Source: Psychroserpens algicola (GTDB taxonomy: Bacteria > Bacteroidota > Bacteroidia > Flavobacteriales > Flavobacteriaceae). Taken from it: a stretch of 64,000 nt of DNA. The position numbers were made by a program, and so were the translations under genes. Each line of letters opens with the position of its first letter. The stretch's first letter is position 1. The stretch is taken from contig NZ_JACNMJ010000009.1 in the NCBI RefSeq assembly GCF_014526325.1, forward strand, positions 62,001-126,000, read 5' to 3'. Positions 1 to 8,103 of this stretch are shown here, piece by piece. Under the pieces are notes generated by a model. That model was not told where the DNA came from and made no database searches. It saw only the letters and a list, made by a program, of their open reading frames with translations.

Positions 1-1993
1 TTATCGTACGCTTTTGAGATATGATGGTTCTAATTTTACTGTAGAACTTCAAAATACAAACGGAAATGGATATACTGATGTTAAAGTGACAAGTACAGGT
101 AGAGTTTTTGCGGCATTTCCAGGAAATGGATTGCTTAATGGTGTGTATACCTCAGATACTGGTAATGGAAGTTATGTAAATATTGCTCAAAACTCCTCTC
201 CAGCTGGATGGTTTTCTAATGGACGAATAGTATTGGGTATCGCACCTTCAAATCCGAATATTGTTTATGCGCTAATGAGCAATGGTAGTGGTGGTATTGA
301 AGCCGATTTATGGAGGTATGATTTAGGGTCTGATACATGGACTGATTTTTCTAGTAAGTTGCCTGACGAGCCAGGTGGAGATTTAGCGGGAAATGACCCT
401 TTTGCTATTCAGGGAGGTTATGATTTAGAAGTCTCCGTAAAACCTGATGATCAAAATTTTGTTGTTATCGGCGGAACCAATATCTATCGTATTAATAATA
501 TTATAACCGATACGACCTTTGATCGTATAGGTGGTTATGTAAGTAACTCTAGCTATGGTTTGTATAATTTAGGAGGTGGAGACACACATCACCCAGATAT
601 TCATGACCTTGTATTTAGTCCGTTTAATAGCAATTTGATGTATTCAGGTACAGATGGCGGCGTACATAGTGCAGATGTTACAGTACCTACAGTGGGTTGG
701 ACGAACTTAAATAATAATTACCAGACTTATCAATATTATCACGTTGCTATGGATCCTCAATCTGGATCTGACTTAGTTATTGGTGGTGCACAGGATAATG
801 GAACAACAGCTGGAGGCGCAGCAGGAATCACAGGTGTAAGTGGCAGTACAGATATGATATCCGTTTTTGGAGGTGATGGTGTTGCTGTTTCTGTTGGTCG
901 TACAGGAACAGGAGTTAACTTTAATGATGTACAATTATATCTTGGAACTCAAAATGGTCCGTTATTTTCTCTCGTTAATGGTGGTTTTTCAGACATTAGA
1001 CCCTCTGCTACTACAGGAAATGGTAATAAAAGTATATTTATTACCTATTTTTATTTAGATGTCGAAACGAATACATTATACTACGTTAATGGTAATGACT
1101 TATATAGAAATCTTGATGCACCAACTGCTGACCAATTTTTAACCTGGGAAGATATTGGTTCTTTAAGTACTAATGAAAATATCAGAAGCATGGCGTCTAC
1201 AAGAGGCACATATTCTTCAGCGAGTTATACACTTATTGGAGGTCAAAATGGTGGTGTATTTAGACTTGATGATCCTCGTAATACAACTCTTGCTTCAGCT
1301 GTAAATATTACACCATCAGGAGCAACGGTATTTAGTGGTTCTCTTGTAAGTGGTGTTGCAATACATCCAACAAATCCAGATATTGCTATGGTTGTATATT
1401 CTAACTATGGTATTGATAATATTTTTATTACTTCTAATGCTACAAGTGCATCTCCAACATGGGATTTAGTAGAACGCAACTTAGCGACTTATTCTATCAG
1501 GTCTGCAGCTATCGCTGAGGTTAATGGTCAAGTAGGTTATTTTGTAGGTACAGCTAGAGGTTTATATGCTAGTCAAGATCCAACAACAACCGATTGGCAA
1601 TTAGAGAGTCCGAATGAAATAGGTTTAGCTGTGGTGAGTAGTTTAGTATATAGACCATCTGATAATATTCTACTTGTGGGTACACATGGAAACGGGATGT
1701 ACCAATCAGATTTAACGACCTTAGGTGTTGATGAAAGCGCTATTACTGATAAGAATGTGGCTTTGTATCCAAATCCTAGTCATGGACCAGTTACAATTGA
1801 TTACAGTGGAACACAATCGCTTAAAAGTATAACTGTGTTGGATATGAGTGGAAAAATCATTTCCAGACAGGTCGTAGATGGCATTGATTCTAGTATCCAA
1901 CTAGATTTAAACGAACTTTCTTCTGGTGTTTATTTTGTAAATATAACGGTAGATACTGGTGATTCTATTATCAAGAGATTGATTAAACAATAG
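1..1993 (+). CDS. Secreted beta-propeller-like protein with T9SS sorting domain, 5' truncated
   Basis: The frame is open from base 2 to the window edge, so the N-terminus and signal peptide lie upstream; at least 663 residues are present. The body holds recurring units typical of BNR/sortilin-like propellers, such as phrases of the form 'P-x-N-P-D/N-I-xxV' and 'SGTDGGVHSA', with many Gly, Asn, Ser and Thr. The last 80 or so residues form a classic type A Por sorting domain: 'ALYPNPSHG', 'VLDMSGKII', 'LSSGVYFVNI' and a basic end 'IIKRLIKQ'. The protein is therefore expected to be exported by Sec, then by the type IX system, and displayed at or released from the surface. Substrate and function cannot be told from this fragment. 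A strong hairpin terminator follows directly. Confidence 0.85.
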   Translation, partial: YRTLLRYDGSNFTVELQNTNGNGYTDVKVTSTGRVFAAFPGNGLLNGVYTSDTGNGSYVNIAQNSSPAGWFSNGRIVLGIAPSNPNIVYALMSNGSGGIEADLWRYDLGSDTWTDFSSKLPDEPGGDLAGNDPFAIQGGYDLEVSVKPDDQNFVVIGGTNIYRINNIITDTTFDRIGGYVSNSSYGLYNLGGGDTHHPDIHDLVFSPFNSNLMYSGTDGGVHSADVTVPTVGWTNLNNNYQTYQYYHVAMDPQSGSDLVIGGAQDNGTTAGGAAGITGVSGSTDMISVFGGDGVAVSVGRTGTGVNFNDVQLYLGTQNGPLFSLVNGGFSDIRPSATTGNGNKSIFITYFYLDVETNTLYYVNGNDLYRNLDAPTADQFLTWEDIGSLSTNENIRSMASTRGTYSSASYTLIGGQNGGVFRLDDPRNTTLASAVNITPSGATVFSGSLVSGVAIHPTNPDIAMVVYSNYGIDNIFITSNATSASPTWDLVERNLATYSIRSAAIAEVNGQVGYFVGTARGLYASQDPTTTDWQLESPNEIGLAVVSSLVYRPSDNILLVGTHGNGMYQSDLTTLGVDESAITDKNVALYPNPSHGPVTIDYSGTQSLKSITVLDMSGKIISRQVVDGIDSSIQLDLNELSSGVYFVNITVDTGDSIIKRLIKQ

Positions 1994-2013
1994 ATATTTG
2001 ACCTATAACATAT

Positions 2014-2043
2014 AAAAAAAGCCACGAACATCGTGGCTTTTTT
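2014..2043 (+). terminator. Intrinsic terminator
   Basis: A perfect 7 bp stem GCCACGA/TCGTGGC with a 3-base loop is flanked by an A run on the left and a T run on the right. It ends the T9SS protein gene. An apparent open frame starting at 2033 inside this hairpin is not a real start. Confidence 0.9.
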
Positions 2044-2098
2044 GTGTTATAATCAGGTGTTTTTACCTAGTTGTATTTTGTTTAATTCCCATAATTTT

Positions 2099-2626
2099 AT
2101 GAATCAAATGGAGGATTCAAATACTGTACAGCAACTTTTAAAAACACTACAAGATTTTCAGGTTGTCAAATGTAATATGCATCATGAACGTGTGCTTACC
2201 GACTTGAGCAACAATCCGATGTATAGGAAACAAGATGATACTATAATTTTTGATCGTGTTAATTTATGTCCGATGAAAGATCGAAAACTGCGATTAGGCT
2301 GTGCACATTCACCTGTGAATATAAATTTTGAGCGACACTTAAAATGTTTAGCTGCTGAACTGCCTGAACTTCAAGATCAGATTTTAAATTTTACATCACA
2401 GTTTAAAACTGTCGTTAGTAAAATTTACATGCTGGATCATAATGTTGGTCATATAGAGCGTGATTTGGCAATGTGTAAGTTAAATTCAGATGACTCAAAA
2501 CAAGAAAAACTTAATAGGAATCTTGAAGATTTAAAAGTACAACATCGATTGTTTATGACTCGTCTTTCGGAAATTAAGTCTGATATAGAGGGACTTATAG
2601 TGGCTGATCTTAATTACAGTAATTAA
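2099..2626 (+). CDS. Hypothetical protein with C-terminal helical segment
   Basis: I do not recognise this 175-residue protein. The first methionine clear of the upstream terminator is ATG 2099 (MNQMEDSNTV); a second ATG at 2108 is possible. There is no signal peptide or membrane segment. The middle contains several Cys and His residues ('CNMHHE', 'NLCPM', 'GCAHSP', 'LKCLAAEL'), which could be coincidence or a metal site. From about residue 90 the sequence is rich in Leu, Glu, Lys and Asp with heptad-like spacing, suggesting a coiled coil. It stands alone, between a terminator and the App1-like gene 54 bp downstream. Confidence 0.55.
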   Translation: MNQMEDSNTVQQLLKTLQDFQVVKCNMHHERVLTDLSNNPMYRKQDDTIIFDRVNLCPMKDRKLRLGCAHSPVNINFERHLKCLAAELPELQDQILNFTSQFKTVVSKIYMLDHNVGHIERDLAMCKLNSDDSKQEKLNRNLEDLKVQHRLFMTRLSEIKSDIEGLIVADLNYSN

Positions 2627-2680
2627 TAAGTCTATAATTTTTATGATTTTAGTATCTTGAACCTCTAATACAATCTATTA

Positions 2681-3676
2681 GTGTTCAAAAAAGATTCTTT
2701 ACAAGTAATTACATTTCAAAGTTACGGAACAGATACGCACTTTTATATGCGAGGACGAGCTTTAGAAGATGAAACTATTAATCTGGAACAAAAGGGCTTA
2801 TTTGGTTTATTTATTAATTCGTGGAAACGATTTGAAACCGATGAAATTAAACATACCGAGCTCAAAATTTCTCTTCCTAATAAAACCATCTTAAAAACAT
2901 TTACAGATGATCATGGCTACTTTAAGATTGATGAGCAAATTAACGGATTAAGTGATCTGGCAAATGAAGAAGGCTGGCTTAATTTTGAAGTCGCTTATAA
3001 TGATGTAAACATTAAAAGGGAAATTAAAAATGCCAATCGTTTTCCAGGAGAATTATTAATTCCGAGTCCTCATTCCGATTTTGGTGTCATTAGTGACATT
3101 GACGATACCATTATTCATACAGGAGTGGTGTCTACGCTTAAATGGAAAGTATTACTCAATAGTATATTTAAAAGTGCCGAAAGCCGTATACCTTTAGAAG
3201 GTGCTGCCGAGTTTTATCATCAATTACATCGCGGTGTTTCGGGAAAAAATGCAAATCCGATTTTTTACGTAAGTCATAGCCCATGGAATTTATACCGATA
3301 TCTCGAATTTTTTTTAAAGCAGAATAAGTTTCCTAAAGGTCCTATTTTATTACGAAGTTTTAAGGATATTTTTAAAAAGAAAGCAGGTGATTTACCACAG
3401 AAGCACATAGAGATCATCAATATTTTAAAGACGTATCCTAAACTGAAATTTATTTTAATTGGTGATAGTGGCGAACATGATGCCGATATTTATATTCAGG
3501 TAGCTCATGAGTTTCCATCTCAGGTTGCTGCTATTTATTTGAGAAGTGTAAAGCACAAAAAGAAAATGCTTCGTGTGAAATCTCTTTTTGAAGACTATAA
3601 TCAAACACCCGTATTATTGGTTGAAAGTAGTGCGCAAGCTATAGATCATGCAAGGCAAAATGGATTTATAAAATAG
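2681..3676 (+). CDS. App1-family (DUF2183) phosphatase-like protein
   Basis: This 331-residue protein matches the DUF2183/App1 family, named after the yeast actin-patch phosphatidate phosphatase. The N-terminal part (about 1-120) reads as the beta domain typical of bacterial members, starting with 'ITFQSYGTDTHFYMRGRALE'. The catalytic haloacid-dehalogenase motif DxDxT is seen near residue 140 as 'SDIDDTIIHTG', followed by 'FYVSHSPWNLY' and, near residue 265, 'ILIGDSGEHDADIY', which supplies the acidic metal-binding residues. GTG 2681 is chosen because the conserved N-terminal strand begins 8 residues later and no ATG is nearby. The physiological substrate in bacteria is not established; lipid phosphatase activity is an inference. 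Confidence 0.8.
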   Translation: MFKKDSLQVITFQSYGTDTHFYMRGRALEDETINLEQKGLFGLFINSWKRFETDEIKHTELKISLPNKTILKTFTDDHGYFKIDEQINGLSDLANEEGWLNFEVAYNDVNIKREIKNANRFPGELLIPSPHSDFGVISDIDDTIIHTGVVSTLKWKVLLNSIFKSAESRIPLEGAAEFYHQLHRGVSGKNANPIFYVSHSPWNLYRYLEFFLKQNKFPKGPILLRSFKDIFKKKAGDLPQKHIEIINILKTYPKLKFILIGDSGEHDADIYIQVAHEFPSQVAAIYLRSVKHKKKMLRVKSLFEDYNQTPVLLVESSAQAIDHARQNGFIK

Positions 3677-3681
3677 CAAGT

Positions 3682-3788
3682 TTTGCGTTAAGGATGGAGG
3701 CTTTGTTGGAGCTCTCCTAACAGGTGTGTTAGGAAGCGACTGCCGAGAGCCTGACTAAGACGTGCCAGCAGCAGGTCTTGGTAACGCC
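3682..3788 (-). repeat. Structured dispersed repeat, copy 1 (subtype A)
   Basis: Read on the minus strand, the element runs from GGCGTTACC (ending at 3788) to ATCCTTAACGCAAAA (near 3682). It shares order and sequence with the element at 12815-12909: GGCGTT, a hairpin (CCAAGAC...GTCTTAG), CAGGCT-TC, a TCGCT box, a second hairpin (TCCTAACA/TGTTAGGA, perfect 8 bp, loop 4), GAGCTC-AACAAA and ATCCTTAACGC. The ends GCGTT and AACGC are complementary. It fills the gap between two convergent genes and has no coding potential. Confidence 0.7.
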
Positions 3789-3797
3789 ATCAATATT

Positions 3798-4412
3798 TTA
3801 GAATAAACCGTTAATTTGAGCATCAATTTTATTGATGATACCACCAAGGTCTTCGGGATTGGCTACAAAATCTAAATTATCTACATCAATAATTAATAAA
3901 TTACCTTTGTTGTATCCATGAATCCAGGCTTCATAGCGCTCGTTTAAGCGACTCAGATAGTCGATGCTTATAGAGTTTTCATAGTCGCGGCCTCTTTTGT
4001 GAATTTGAGAAACCAGATTAGGAATAGAACTGCGTAGGTAAATCAATAAATCGGGACCTTCAACAAAACTTTCCATGAGGTCAAAAAGGGACCTGTAATT
4101 TTCAAAATCGCGATTGGTCATTAAACCCATGGCATGAAGGTTAGGTGCAAAAATATGAGCATCTTCATAAATGGTTCGGTCTTGAATAATATCTTTCCCA
4201 CTTTGACGAATTTGTGATACTTGACGAAATCTGCTATTTAAAAAATAGACTTGCAAATTAAAACTCCAGCGTTCCATTTGGTTATAAAAATCATCTAGAT
4301 AAGGGTTGTCTACAACATCTTCAAGTTGAGGTTCCCATCTGAAGTGTTTAGCGAGTAACTTTGTGAGTGTGGTTTTTCCAGCACCAATATTTCCTGCGAC
4401 AGCAACGTGCAT
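3798..4412 (-). CDS. Deoxynucleoside kinase
   Basis: A 204-residue protein of the deoxyribonucleoside kinase (dNK) family, which phosphorylates deoxynucleosides for nucleotide salvage in the cytoplasm. The Walker A loop 'GNIGAGKTTL' sits at residues 7-16, right after the start. Other family marks are 'DNPYLDDFY' (substrate-site Glu/Asp region, about 36-44), the 'DRTIYEDAHIF' motif (DRS-like, about 78-88) and the arginine-rich lid 'HKRGRDYE' near residue 138. Length fits the family. It starts 2 bp after the stop of the gene upstream on the same strand, so the two are co-transcribed. Whether it prefers deoxyadenosine, deoxyguanosine or pyrimidines cannot be read from sequence alone. Confidence 0.88.
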   Translation of the reverse strand: MHVAVAGNIGAGKTTLTKLLAKHFRWEPQLEDVVDNPYLDDFYNQMERWSFNLQVYFLNSRFRQVSQIRQSGKDIIQDRTIYEDAHIFAPNLHAMGLMTNRDFENYRSLFDLMESFVEGPDLLIYLRSSIPNLVSQIHKRGRDYENSISIDYLSRLNERYEAWIHGYNKGNLLIIDVDNLDFVANPEDLGGIINKIDAQINGLF

Positions 4413-4414
4413 AT

Positions 4415-5197
4415 TTAATTGATTTTTAGTTGGTATTTATGAAGTTTTTTAGAATCGTAAATATACAAGGTTTCATTGGTTAGTAAAAACTGATTTATTA
4501 ACAATTTAGGCGTATTTAAAGGAAGGATATCTTGGCTTTTTTTCGATTTGAAGAACAGAGATGTGTCTGCTTTTAAAATGATATTTTCATTATGTGTTGC
4601 TAATGCTGTGTAGCCTTTGTTTTCAATTTTTGATATTAAACTTCCAAAGTATGTATACTGGTATACATATTTTTCGGTGAGCATCCAGCAATAATTGTAA
4701 TCACTTTTTAAATCCAGAACATTAGATTGTACAGGTACTGTTGTTGCTCTAATCTTATCGTTTTTATAATCATACAGCTCTAACTGCTGAAGGTCTTGAT
4801 TGAAAATCCAGATGGTATTGTCGTAACCCGTAGAAACATGCGATATGTTTTTATAAGGGTGTTTGGTGTTGAAATCGACTTTGAAAATTTCTGCAAGGCG
4901 ATTATCCAGGATGATGATGGTATTAAAGTCCTGATAAAACAAATTAATTTTTAAAGGATTGAAAGCATTAACCGATGTCGGTACACCCAACTGTACGTTG
5001 CTGTAATTTATAGTGGGTTGATCTTTTGGTTTTTTATACAATGCAGTATTGTAGGTATAGTAAACAGTTTCAAAATTATCTATAGCAATGATTTGATCGG
5101 CTTGGATTGCAGTAGAGTCAACAGCAGTGAGCTCAATTTGTGTTTGTGCAAAGCTGAGAGTTGTAACTAATAAAATGAAACTTCTAATAGATGTCAT
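4415..5197 (-). CDS. Hypothetical exported protein, propeller-like
   Basis: I do not recognise a named family. The 260-residue protein begins with a hydrophobic signal-like segment (MTSIRSFILLVTTLSFAQ), with a likely signal peptidase I site after 'SFAQ'. The remainder is rich in Tyr, Asn and Thr, with repeated short strands ('NTIIILDNR', 'NTIWIFNQ', 'ENIILKADTS', 'ETLYIYDSKK') spaced about 40-45 residues apart. This suggests a periplasmic beta-propeller or repeat fold. It is the first gene of a two-gene unit with the deoxynucleoside kinase (2 bp gap). I know of no functional link between them. Confidence 0.6.
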   Translation of the reverse strand: MTSIRSFILLVTTLSFAQTQIELTAVDSTAIQADQIIAIDNFETVYYTYNTALYKKPKDQPTINYSNVQLGVPTSVNAFNPLKINLFYQDFNTIIILDNRLAEIFKVDFNTKHPYKNISHVSTGYDNTIWIFNQDLQQLELYDYKNDKIRATTVPVQSNVLDLKSDYNYCWMLTEKYVYQYTYFGSLISKIENKGYTALATHNENIILKADTSLFFKSKKSQDILPLNTPKLLINQFLLTNETLYIYDSKKLHKYQLKIN

Positions 5198-5364
5198 ATA
5201 TGCAATAGAACGGATGATGAAATCGAAAAGTACAAAAATTGAACCAATCTATATAAAATAAAAACACCTTAGCGATATTTCGTTGAGGGTTATAATTTCA
5301 TTCACTTATATCATGATATGTAAAAAAGTACAGAGGCGCTCTAGTTTTAATCAATAAAATCTAA

Positions 5365-6042
5365 TTAACTTATGAGTTTGTAGCCATAACCGCGCACATT
5401 AATGATTTGCACCGAAGTATCTTTGTTTAGTTTTTTACGAAGTTTAGTGATAAAAACGTCCATGCTACGAGCTGAGAAAAAGTCGTCATTTCCCCAGAGT
5501 TTATTCAAAATAAGTGAACGATCTAAAACCTGATTTTTGTTTTTTACCAAATGAAATAATAAATGCGATTCTCTGTGTGTGAGTTGCTGAGTGTTGTCTT
5601 CAAAATGTAACAATTGCCTAGGGAAATCAAAAGTGTAAGCCCCAATTTGAATCACATCGGCTGTTTTCTGAACGCGACTGCGATTGAGTAAATTATTAAT
5701 CCTGACAATGAGTTCTTCCATGCTAAAAGGCTTCTTGAGGTAGTCGTTTCCGCCAACTGAAAATCCTTCAACAACATCTTTGGTTTGAGATTTTGCCGTC
5801 AAAAATATGATGGGAACTGTGTCGTCAATCGCTCTGATATCTTTGGCTAAAGTAAATCCGTCTTTTTTAGGCATCATGACATCAAGTACCAATAATTCAG
5901 GGGTTTCTTTTTGAAATGTTTGTAGCGCAGTATCACCATTATCGCAGAGTAGTATAGTAAAGTCTCGGGTCTCCAAACTTTCTTTAATAATTTGCCCTAA
6001 TGCAGGTTCGTCTTCAGCAAGTAAAATGGTAGTCTTAGACAT
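5365..6042 (-). CDS. OmpR-family response regulator
   Basis: This 225-residue DNA-binding response regulator has a receiver domain (about 3-120) and an OmpR/PhoB winged helix (about 128-225). The acidic pair is E10-D11, the phospho-acceptor Asp is D54 in 'LLVLDVMMPKKDG', the Thr is in 'IIFLTAKS' and the Lys in 'YLKKPF'. The winged helix ends in 'IQIINVRGYGYKL', the standard recognition-wing signature. The gene overlaps its sensor kinase gene by 8 bp. The pair resembles the RprX/RprY class of Bacteroidota, though that is an inference. Three GTTAAC repeats at 10 bp steps in the divergent promoter upstream of the kinase are its best candidate binding site. Confidence 0.93.
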   Translation of the reverse strand: MSKTTILLAEDEPALGQIIKESLETRDFTILLCDNGDTALQTFQKETPELLVLDVMMPKKDGFTLAKDIRAIDDTVPIIFLTAKSQTKDVVEGFSVGGNDYLKKPFSMEELIVRINNLLNRSRVQKTADVIQIGAYTFDFPRQLLHFEDNTQQLTHRESHLLFHLVKNKNQVLDRSLILNKLWGNDDFFSARSMDVFITKLRKKLNKDTSVQIINVRGYGYKLIS

Positions 6043-7600
6043 TTGGTAGCGAAATATTAAAAGTTGTTAGTTTGTTTTTTAGATCTAAACCGATAGAGCC
6101 ATTGTGTTTTTCAATAATAGTTTTAGCATAATATAAACCAATACCATAACCTTTCACATCATGCGTGTTTCCTTTTGGAACCCGATAAAACTTCTCAAAA
6201 ATTTGATCTTTATTGGCGTTTGATAAGGAGGTTCCGTTGTCAGTTATAGCGATATCAATTTGAGATTTACTAGACTTAAGCGACACTTGTATAGTATCAC
6301 CACCATACTTATACGCATTATCAATGATATTATTTATAGCGTTTTCAAAATGAAAGATGTCAACATTGGCAAAAACATCTGGCGCTATACGAGTCGTAAT
6401 GGTCTTGTTAGAATGCTGTAGTTTAAATTTTGTAGTCATGTTTGTTATTACATCTGAAATATTATAATTGTCAATATTGAGCTTCAGATTATCAGTATCT
6501 AATGTTGCGGTTTCTAAAAGCTTTTCTACCATAGTATTTAATTTAGATAATTGATCCTGAGACATATCTAAATAGGTTTTGGTTTTGGCTCTGTCTTCAA
6601 TTGCATTAAAATTTTGAATGCTTTCTAATGCCACGCCAATAGTTGCTATAGGTGTTTTAAACTCATGTGTGATATTACTGATGAGGTCGTTTTTTACTTC
6701 AGCGAGTTGTTTTTGGTGTTTAATAATACTTAATAAATAAAAAAGGCAGCTAATGACGGCAAGTACTAATAGTGAAGAAATTAGAATGCCCCAAATGATG
6801 CGTTTAAAAATGTCGCTAGAGACATTGCTAAACAAAAGACTGAGTTCACTGTGCTTAGGTAAAAAAGTTGACTTAGATGTTGTCACCAAATGGTTGGCGT
6901 AGGTTTTTGGATCTAATACTTCAATATTTTTTTCATGAGTATTGTAATAGTCAATATCGTTTGAAGGATCAAGATATTTAATGGTATAATCGATATTGAT
7001 GTCTTTTCGTCGGAATTCAGATTGCAAAAGTGTATCGAGACCATGTAATGACAATGAATCGGTCGTCATTGAAATAATGACTTTAGAGGTTAAGAATTTA
7101 AAATCTTTTTCAGATAAATCTATAACACCTTCTTTTTTTGAATAGGTCGAAAATGAATCTATTTCAATACTTTTAAGCTGCGGATGTTGCTCATTACTAA
7201 AATGTATCTGACTTTTCAGGTGCATCTCCTCTAAAATAGAATCAGCTTTTACGCCTTTAACTATTGAAATACCTTCCATAAGATTTGTAGGTATAGAGTC
7301 AATACTTCCAAAGCCATCCGTATCATTAGATTCAATAGATTTTAAGATGCTATCAAATCGTCCTGTGCTCAAAAAATCCTTTTGAGACATCTCTTTAATA
7401 CTAAATCCTATGGTGCTATTTTCTGCGAGATTGGCATAATAATCATCTACAGCTTTATCTAAACTTACCTGTACATCATTAATGACTTGTTGTTTGCTAG
7501 TGAGATAGTTTTTGTAATTCCAGTAAGCTTGAATACCTATAGTGGATATAATAACTATAATAATCACATATAGGATATAACTATATTTCGAATCGTTCAT
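6035..7600 (-). CDS. Membrane sensor histidine kinase
   Basis: A 521-residue sensor kinase. A transmembrane helix at about 8-26 and a second near 265-290 bracket a periplasmic domain of about 240 residues with no family I recognise. The cytoplasmic part has the H box 'SNITHEFKTPIATIG' near residue 310, the N box 'NNIIDNAYKYGG', and ATP-binding boxes 'ITDNGTSLS' and 'GYGIGLYYAKTI'. The G1 box lacks the usual second Gly (DNGTS rather than DNGxG). It is the first gene of a two-gene operon with the overlapping response regulator, divergent from a cluster of small secreted and outer-membrane proteins that it probably controls. Confidence 0.93.
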   Translation of the reverse strand: MNDSKYSYILYVIIIVIISTIGIQAYWNYKNYLTSKQQVINDVQVSLDKAVDDYYANLAENSTIGFSIKEMSQKDFLSTGRFDSILKSIESNDTDGFGSIDSIPTNLMEGISIVKGVKADSILEEMHLKSQIHFSNEQHPQLKSIEIDSFSTYSKKEGVIDLSEKDFKFLTSKVIISMTTDSLSLHGLDTLLQSEFRRKDINIDYTIKYLDPSNDIDYYNTHEKNIEVLDPKTYANHLVTTSKSTFLPKHSELSLLFSNVSSDIFKRIIWGILISSLLVLAVISCLFYLLSIIKHQKQLAEVKNDLISNITHEFKTPIATIGVALESIQNFNAIEDRAKTKTYLDMSQDQLSKLNTMVEKLLETATLDTDNLKLNIDNYNISDVITNMTTKFKLQHSNKTITTRIAPDVFANVDIFHFENAINNIIDNAYKYGGDTIQVSLKSSKSQIDIAITDNGTSLSNANKDQIFEKFYRVPKGNTHDVKGYGIGLYYAKTIIEKHNGSIGLDLKNKLTTFNISLPNV

Positions 7601-7639
7601 AAGTCAAAAGTAAATGTTAAAACCCTTAAAAACTAATCG

Positions 7640-7665
7640 GTTAACACACGTTAACACTGGTTAAC
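7640..7665. promoter_or_regulatory. Three GTTAAC direct repeats, candidate response regulator operator
   Basis: GTTAAC occurs at 7640-7645, 7650-7655 and 7660-7665, exactly one helical turn apart, in the gap between the sensor kinase gene (minus) and the secreted protein gene (plus). OmpR-family regulators bind tandem direct repeats with 10-11 bp periodicity, so this fits the regulator encoded at 5365-6042. The last repeat lies about where the -33 region of the plus-strand promoter (-7 box at 7688-7695) would be. GTTAAC is itself palindromic, so both strands read the same. Confidence 0.7.
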
Positions 7666-7687
7666 TAAAAAGCGAAACAGTGATTAT

Positions 7688-7695
7688 TAAATTTG
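7688..7695 (+). promoter_or_regulatory. Promoter -7 box TAAATTTG
   Basis: A perfect Bacteroidota TAnnTTTG box lies 28 bp before the ATG at 7724. No good -33 TTTG is present; its place, about 22 bp upstream, is taken by the last GTTAAC repeat, as expected for an activator-dependent promoter. Confidence 0.65.
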
Positions 7696-7723
7696 TGAAG
7701 TATTAATCATTATATCAAAAAAC

Positions 7724-8092
7724 ATGAAAACAGTTATTACAATTATCGGACTTCTAATTACAACACTTGGTTTTAGTCAAACGAATAACATTGAAGCTAA
7801 TTTTACAACACAAGACACTAAAATAAGAAATTTGAACGTCTCTGTATCTGTTGATTCTGCTGAAGATGTTGCCTCTACATTTAATATGAAAGACATCAAA
7901 ACCATTTTAAATGAAGTCGCAGATAACGAAGACGTGTCATTTGAAATTACGTGTAATGGCGATGTCATGTCAAACGGAGCAAAAAGTACAGTGTCATATC
8001 GCGTTAACGGAAACACTAAAGACATAAAAGGGTTTTTAAAAAGTGTAAAGAAAATTAGAAAGGCGGCAATCAAATATTACAACAATAAATAA
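7724..8092 (+). CDS. Small secreted hypothetical protein
   Basis: A 122-residue exported protein with a clear signal peptide (MKTVITIIGLLITTLGFSQ, likely cut after 'GFSQ'). The mature part alternates short strands and charged helical stretches and ends in a basic tail ('KKIRKAAIKYYNNK'). I do not recognise the family. It is the first gene after the divergent two-component promoter and sits 11 bp before a GLPGLI gene. It is therefore probably a target of the neighbouring regulator and may work in the envelope with the GLPGLI proteins and the TonB-type receptor. Confidence 0.65.
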   Translation: MKTVITIIGLLITTLGFSQTNNIEANFTTQDTKIRNLNVSVSVDSAEDVASTFNMKDIKTILNEVADNEDVSFEITCNGDVMSNGAKSTVSYRVNGNTKDIKGFLKSVKKIRKAAIKYYNNK

Positions 8093-8103
8093 ATTTAAAA
8101 CAG

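Noticed and set aside
2033-2098. Upstream extension of the hypothetical protein gene to 2033
   Set aside because: That start lies within the terminator hairpin; ATG 2099 is the first plausible start.
7777-8073. Antisense open frame over the small secreted protein gene
   Set aside because: The plus-strand gene has a signal peptide, promoter and operon context; the antisense frame has none.
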